From contig JAGOAZ010000011.1 in NCBI GenBank assembly GCA_017983675.1, positions 1-64,000 on the forward strand: 64,000 nt of DNA, written 5' to 3'. Both the position numbers and the translations under genes were made by a program. Origin of the DNA: Fluviicola sp. (GTDB taxonomy: Bacteria; Bacteroidota; Bacteroidia; Flavobacteriales_D; Crocinitomicaceae). Below the pieces are notes generated by a model. It made no database searches, had not been told where the DNA came from, and was given only the letters and a program-made list of their open reading frames with translations. Below are positions 61,917-64,000 of the stretch, piece after piece; positions within the stretch are counted from its first letter, which is position 1; each line of letters starts with the position of its first letter.

Positions 61917-62951
61917 ATGAATACTGATGAGAAATACATGCTTCGCGCACTGCAATTAGCTGCTCTTGGTGGTGTTTCTGTCGCACCCAATCCGATGGTT
62001 GGTTGTGTCATCGTTTACAACGACCAAATTATTGGCGAAGGTTACCACAAAAAATACGGTGAAGCGCACGCAGAAGTAAATGCAGTTGATTCTGTTGCAG
62101 ATAAATCGTTGTTAGCACAAGCAACTATTTATGTTACGCTTGAACCATGTGCGCATCATGGAAAAACACCGCCTTGTGCCAATTTAATTGTCAAACACCA
62201 ATTTAAAAAAGCGGTCATTGCAACGGTCGATCCATTTTCATTGGTAGCTGGAAAAGGAATCGAACTACTCAAACAAGCTGGAATTGAAACAGTTGTCGGT
62301 GTCAAAGAAAAGGAAGCGCAAGCATTGAACAAACGCTTTTTCACCTTTCATCAAAAAAAACGTCCGTTCGTTATTTTGAAATGGGCACAAACGCTTGATG
62401 GATTCATCGATGCGCCTCGCCAACATGAAACTCCTGAAATTCGCTGGATTTCAGATCCGCGAACACAGATCATAACGCATCAATGGCGGTCAGAAGAACA
62501 AGCTATTTTAGTGGGTTGGAAAACAATTCAAAACGATAACCCTTCACTGACAACAAGAGTTTTCCATGGACAAGATCCTATCCGAATTATTATTGACAAA
62601 GCGTTAAACGCACCAACAAATGCGGCAGTTTTCAACGATGGCAAGCGAACAATTGTTTTTAATTCCTTGAAAACAGAAACAACCAATGCTGTATCGTACA
62701 TACAACTGAGCGATTTCAACTTAGAAAACATCTTTGAAACTTGTGTTTCATTGGGAATCGCTTCCATCATTATTGAAGGTGGAAAACATACGATTGAATC
62801 GTTTATTGCAGCAAACTATTGGGACGAAGCGCGGATAATTCATGGAAATTCTTATTTCCACAATGGATTAACCGCTCCTATATTGGAGAAAGCTTGTACA
62901 ACAATAAAAACATTCGGTCCCGATAACATACATTATTACTTCAACTCATGA
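61917..62951 (+). CDS. ribD: Riboflavin biosynthesis protein RibD (deaminase/reductase)
   Basis: 344 aa. The N-terminal deaminase (about 1-140) has the zinc site HAEVNAV and EPCAHHGKTPPC. The C-terminal reductase (about 150-344) has KWAQTLDGFIDAPRQHETPEIRWIS, VGWKTIQNDNPSLTTR and IIIEGGKHTIESFI. It carries out steps two and three of riboflavin synthesis. Transcribed together with the EamA gene (4-bp ATGA overlap). Confidence 0.95.
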   Translation: MNTDEKYMLRALQLAALGGVSVAPNPMVGCVIVYNDQIIGEGYHKKYGEAHAEVNAVDSVADKSLLAQATIYVTLEPCAHHGKTPPCANLIVKHQFKKAVIATVDPFSLVAGKGIELLKQAGIETVVGVKEKEAQALNKRFFTFHQKKRPFVILKWAQTLDGFIDAPRQHETPEIRWISDPRTQIITHQWRSEEQAILVGWKTIQNDNPSLTTRVFHGQDPIRIIIDKALNAPTNAAVFNDGKRTIVFNSLKTETTNAVSYIQLSDFNLENIFETCVSLGIASIIIEGGKHTIESFIAANYWDEARIIHGNSYFHNGLTAPILEKACTTIKTFGPDNIHYYFNS

Positions 62952-63808
62952 TTCAATTAATTGGCACCATTTGCTGTTCGTCCATATTATTTTTGATTTT
63001 TCGTTTATTCCCGAAATACAAGATTGATACCGCTCAAGCTATCGTTTTTAACTACTTTACCGCTTTTGCTTGTGGTGCGATCATCAGCAAAACAACTCCT
63101 TCACTTGGCGGCTTAATTGAAGCCAACTTATTGAATTGGATCCTTTTATGTGGCGCACTATTTATTTCCATTTTCATCGCTATGGGCATCAGTTCGCAAA
63201 AAAACGGCATGGGAAAAACATCTGTCGCTGTGAAAATGTCCTTAGCTCTTAGTGCAATGGCCTTTGTTTTTTTGTACCAAGAAAGTGTTACACTTCTGAA
63301 GATTGGCGGTTTGATCTTAGCATTGGTAGGCGTTTTGTTGATTACACGCGATAAAAACGAAATCGAATCGACTGGAAATAATAGTTGGTTATTGGTACTT
63401 ATCTTTTTTGGAAGTGCTGGTTTGGATGTTACGTTAAATGTCATCAAACAACAAATTGCAAAGGGTTATCCCGATGAATTATTTACCGCTTTTGGTTTCT
63501 TAGCAGCAGGATTAATTGGTATTTTCTGGTTAATTATTCAACTGCTTCGCAAAAAAGAACAGTTCAAATGGCGCAATGTGTTGGCAGGAATCTTACTTGG
63601 AATTCCCAATTATTTCTCGATCTTCTTTTTAGTGCAAGCATACGAAAAAACAAGTTGGTCAGACTCAACGGTCTTAGCCATCATGAATAGCTCCATTGTT
63701 GCTGTAGCGGCAATTATCGGAATGTTCATTTTTAAAGAAAGCAAACAGTTACAAAAAATAATAGGATTGATTGTCGTGATTTTGGCAATCATTGGTTTAA
63801 CATTTTAA
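62948..63808 (+). CDS. EamA/DMT-family permease
   Basis: 286 aa with about ten membrane helices in two EamA repeats (1-140 and 145-286). Typical pieces are MSLALSAMAFVFLYQESVTLLKIGGLILALVGVLLITR at the end of repeat 1 and SIVAVAAIIGMFIFKESKQLQKIIGLIVVILAIIGLTF at the end of repeat 2. Substrate unknown; coupling to ribD makes a link to riboflavin or its precursors possible but unproven. One Cys-rich patch in the first helix. Confidence 0.85.
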   Translation: MIQLIGTICCSSILFLIFRLFPKYKIDTAQAIVFNYFTAFACGAIISKTTPSLGGLIEANLLNWILLCGALFISIFIAMGISSQKNGMGKTSVAVKMSLALSAMAFVFLYQESVTLLKIGGLILALVGVLLITRDKNEIESTGNNSWLLVLIFFGSAGLDVTLNVIKQQIAKGYPDELFTAFGFLAAGLIGIFWLIIQLLRKKEQFKWRNVLAGILLGIPNYFSIFFLVQAYEKTSWSDSTVLAIMNSSIVAVAAIIGMFIFKESKQLQKIIGLIVVILAIIGLTF

Positions 63809-63818
63809 TGCGAAAAAG

Positions 63819-64000
63819 ATGAAAATTTACCCAATAGAAACAGGATTGTTTAAGTTAGATGGTGGTGCTATGTTTGGTGTTGTTCCAAAAACATTGTGGC
63901 AAAAAACAAATCCTGCGGACGATAACAACCTATGTACGTGGTCTATGCGTTGTTTGCTCATCGAAGATGGCAATCGCTTGATATTGATTGATACAGGAAT
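63819..64000 (+). CDS. MBL-fold metallo-hydrolase, 5' part of gene
   Basis: The first 60 codons are in the window; the gene runs off the end. The start reads MKIYPIETGLFKLDGGAMFGVVPKTLW, and the last visible residues LILIDTG are the beta-strand and turn that precede the metal-binding HxHxDH motif in this fold. Substrate unknown (quorum-lactonase-like or glyoxalase-like members both share this start). It lies 10 bases after the EamA gene. Confidence 0.8.
   Translation, partial: MKIYPIETGLFKLDGGAMFGVVPKTLWQKTNPADDNNLCTWSMRCLLIEDGNRLILIDTG

Noticed and set aside
1-64000. tRNA, rRNA, CRISPR, insertion sequence or prophage
   Set aside because: No cloverleaf-like or rRNA stretch, regular repeat array, transposase or phage gene was seen on either strand.

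Overview
This is an AT-rich, gene-dense chromosomal window from a member of the Bacteroidota, most likely the order Flavobacteriales (Crocinitomicaceae/Fluviicola-like; the family is inference). The order rests on several signs: a secreted protein with a type A type IX secretion (T9SS) C-terminal domain; a short primary sigma factor without region 1.1; SusC-like and OMP_b-brl_3-like TonB-dependent receptors; DUF6089, DUF4421 and DUF6962 proteins; an E1 alpha/beta fusion dehydrogenase; and promoters that repeatedly read TTG-N19-TAnnTTTG, the Bacteroidota sigma consensus. No rRNA, tRNA, CRISPR array, insertion sequence or prophage was seen, and no gap between genes exceeds 300 bases.

Layout. 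1-6.6 kb: the 3' end of a DUF4268 gene, a T9SS cargo protein, the leucine dehydrogenase-nusB-DUF1573-yajC operon, and an ABC exporter. 6.6-10.1 kb: mnmA, an XRE regulator, two very small genes and an orphan 330-aa protein; this part has palindromic TTACAnnTGTAA boxes spaced 22-24 bp in three promoters. 10.1-14.5 kb: an ettA-VF530-pepD-DUF3820-djlA-like operon, two of whose genes lack ATG starts. 14.5-20.5 kb: a lipoprotein, an SF2 helicase, an outer-membrane receptor, a MarR regulator and a YefM-YoeB toxin-antitoxin pair. 20.6-26.5 kb: a tightly packed dapF-GNAT-mltG-glycosylasparaginase-beta-mannosidase run. 26.6-33 kb: a DegP/HtrA protease, RpoD, a long GAPDH and a TonB receptor. 33-40 kb: lipoproteins, HMG-CoA lyase-like protein, PyrD, a DUF6089 protein, an ECF-like sigma factor, a di-haem peroxidase and a DUF4421 protein. 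40-48.6 kb: a six-gene minus-strand operon (amidase, MCE protein, membrane Fe-S protein, HAD protein, CCG-domain protein, small conserved protein) divergent from an LptD-like gene and yqgE. 48.6-56.2 kb: rarA, an LpxL-like acyltransferase, a beta-propeller, a MenE-like ligase and a membrane J-protein in one plus-strand run, then smpB, a DUF6962 gene, recR and an SDR. 56.3-64 kb: an RRM protein, E1 alpha/beta fusion, an Nth-like glycosylase without its Fe-S cysteines, an SdpI-like protein, an MFS permease, ribD, an EamA permease and the start of a metallo-beta-lactamase-fold gene.

Most genes are housekeeping (translation, cell wall and outer-membrane assembly, DNA repair, central metabolism) and no classic island is present. 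The most unusual signals are regulatory. First, at least five genes have a perfect TAnnTTTG -10 box exactly 4 nt before the start codon, and several more have near matches, which predicts leaderless mRNAs. Second, the phased palindromes around the XRE gene look like its regulon. Other points worth attention are the adjacent glycosylasparaginase and beta-mannosidase (successive steps in taking apart an N-glycan core), the Nth homologue without its cluster, and the electron-transfer-like Fe-S pair transcribed with cell-envelope genes.
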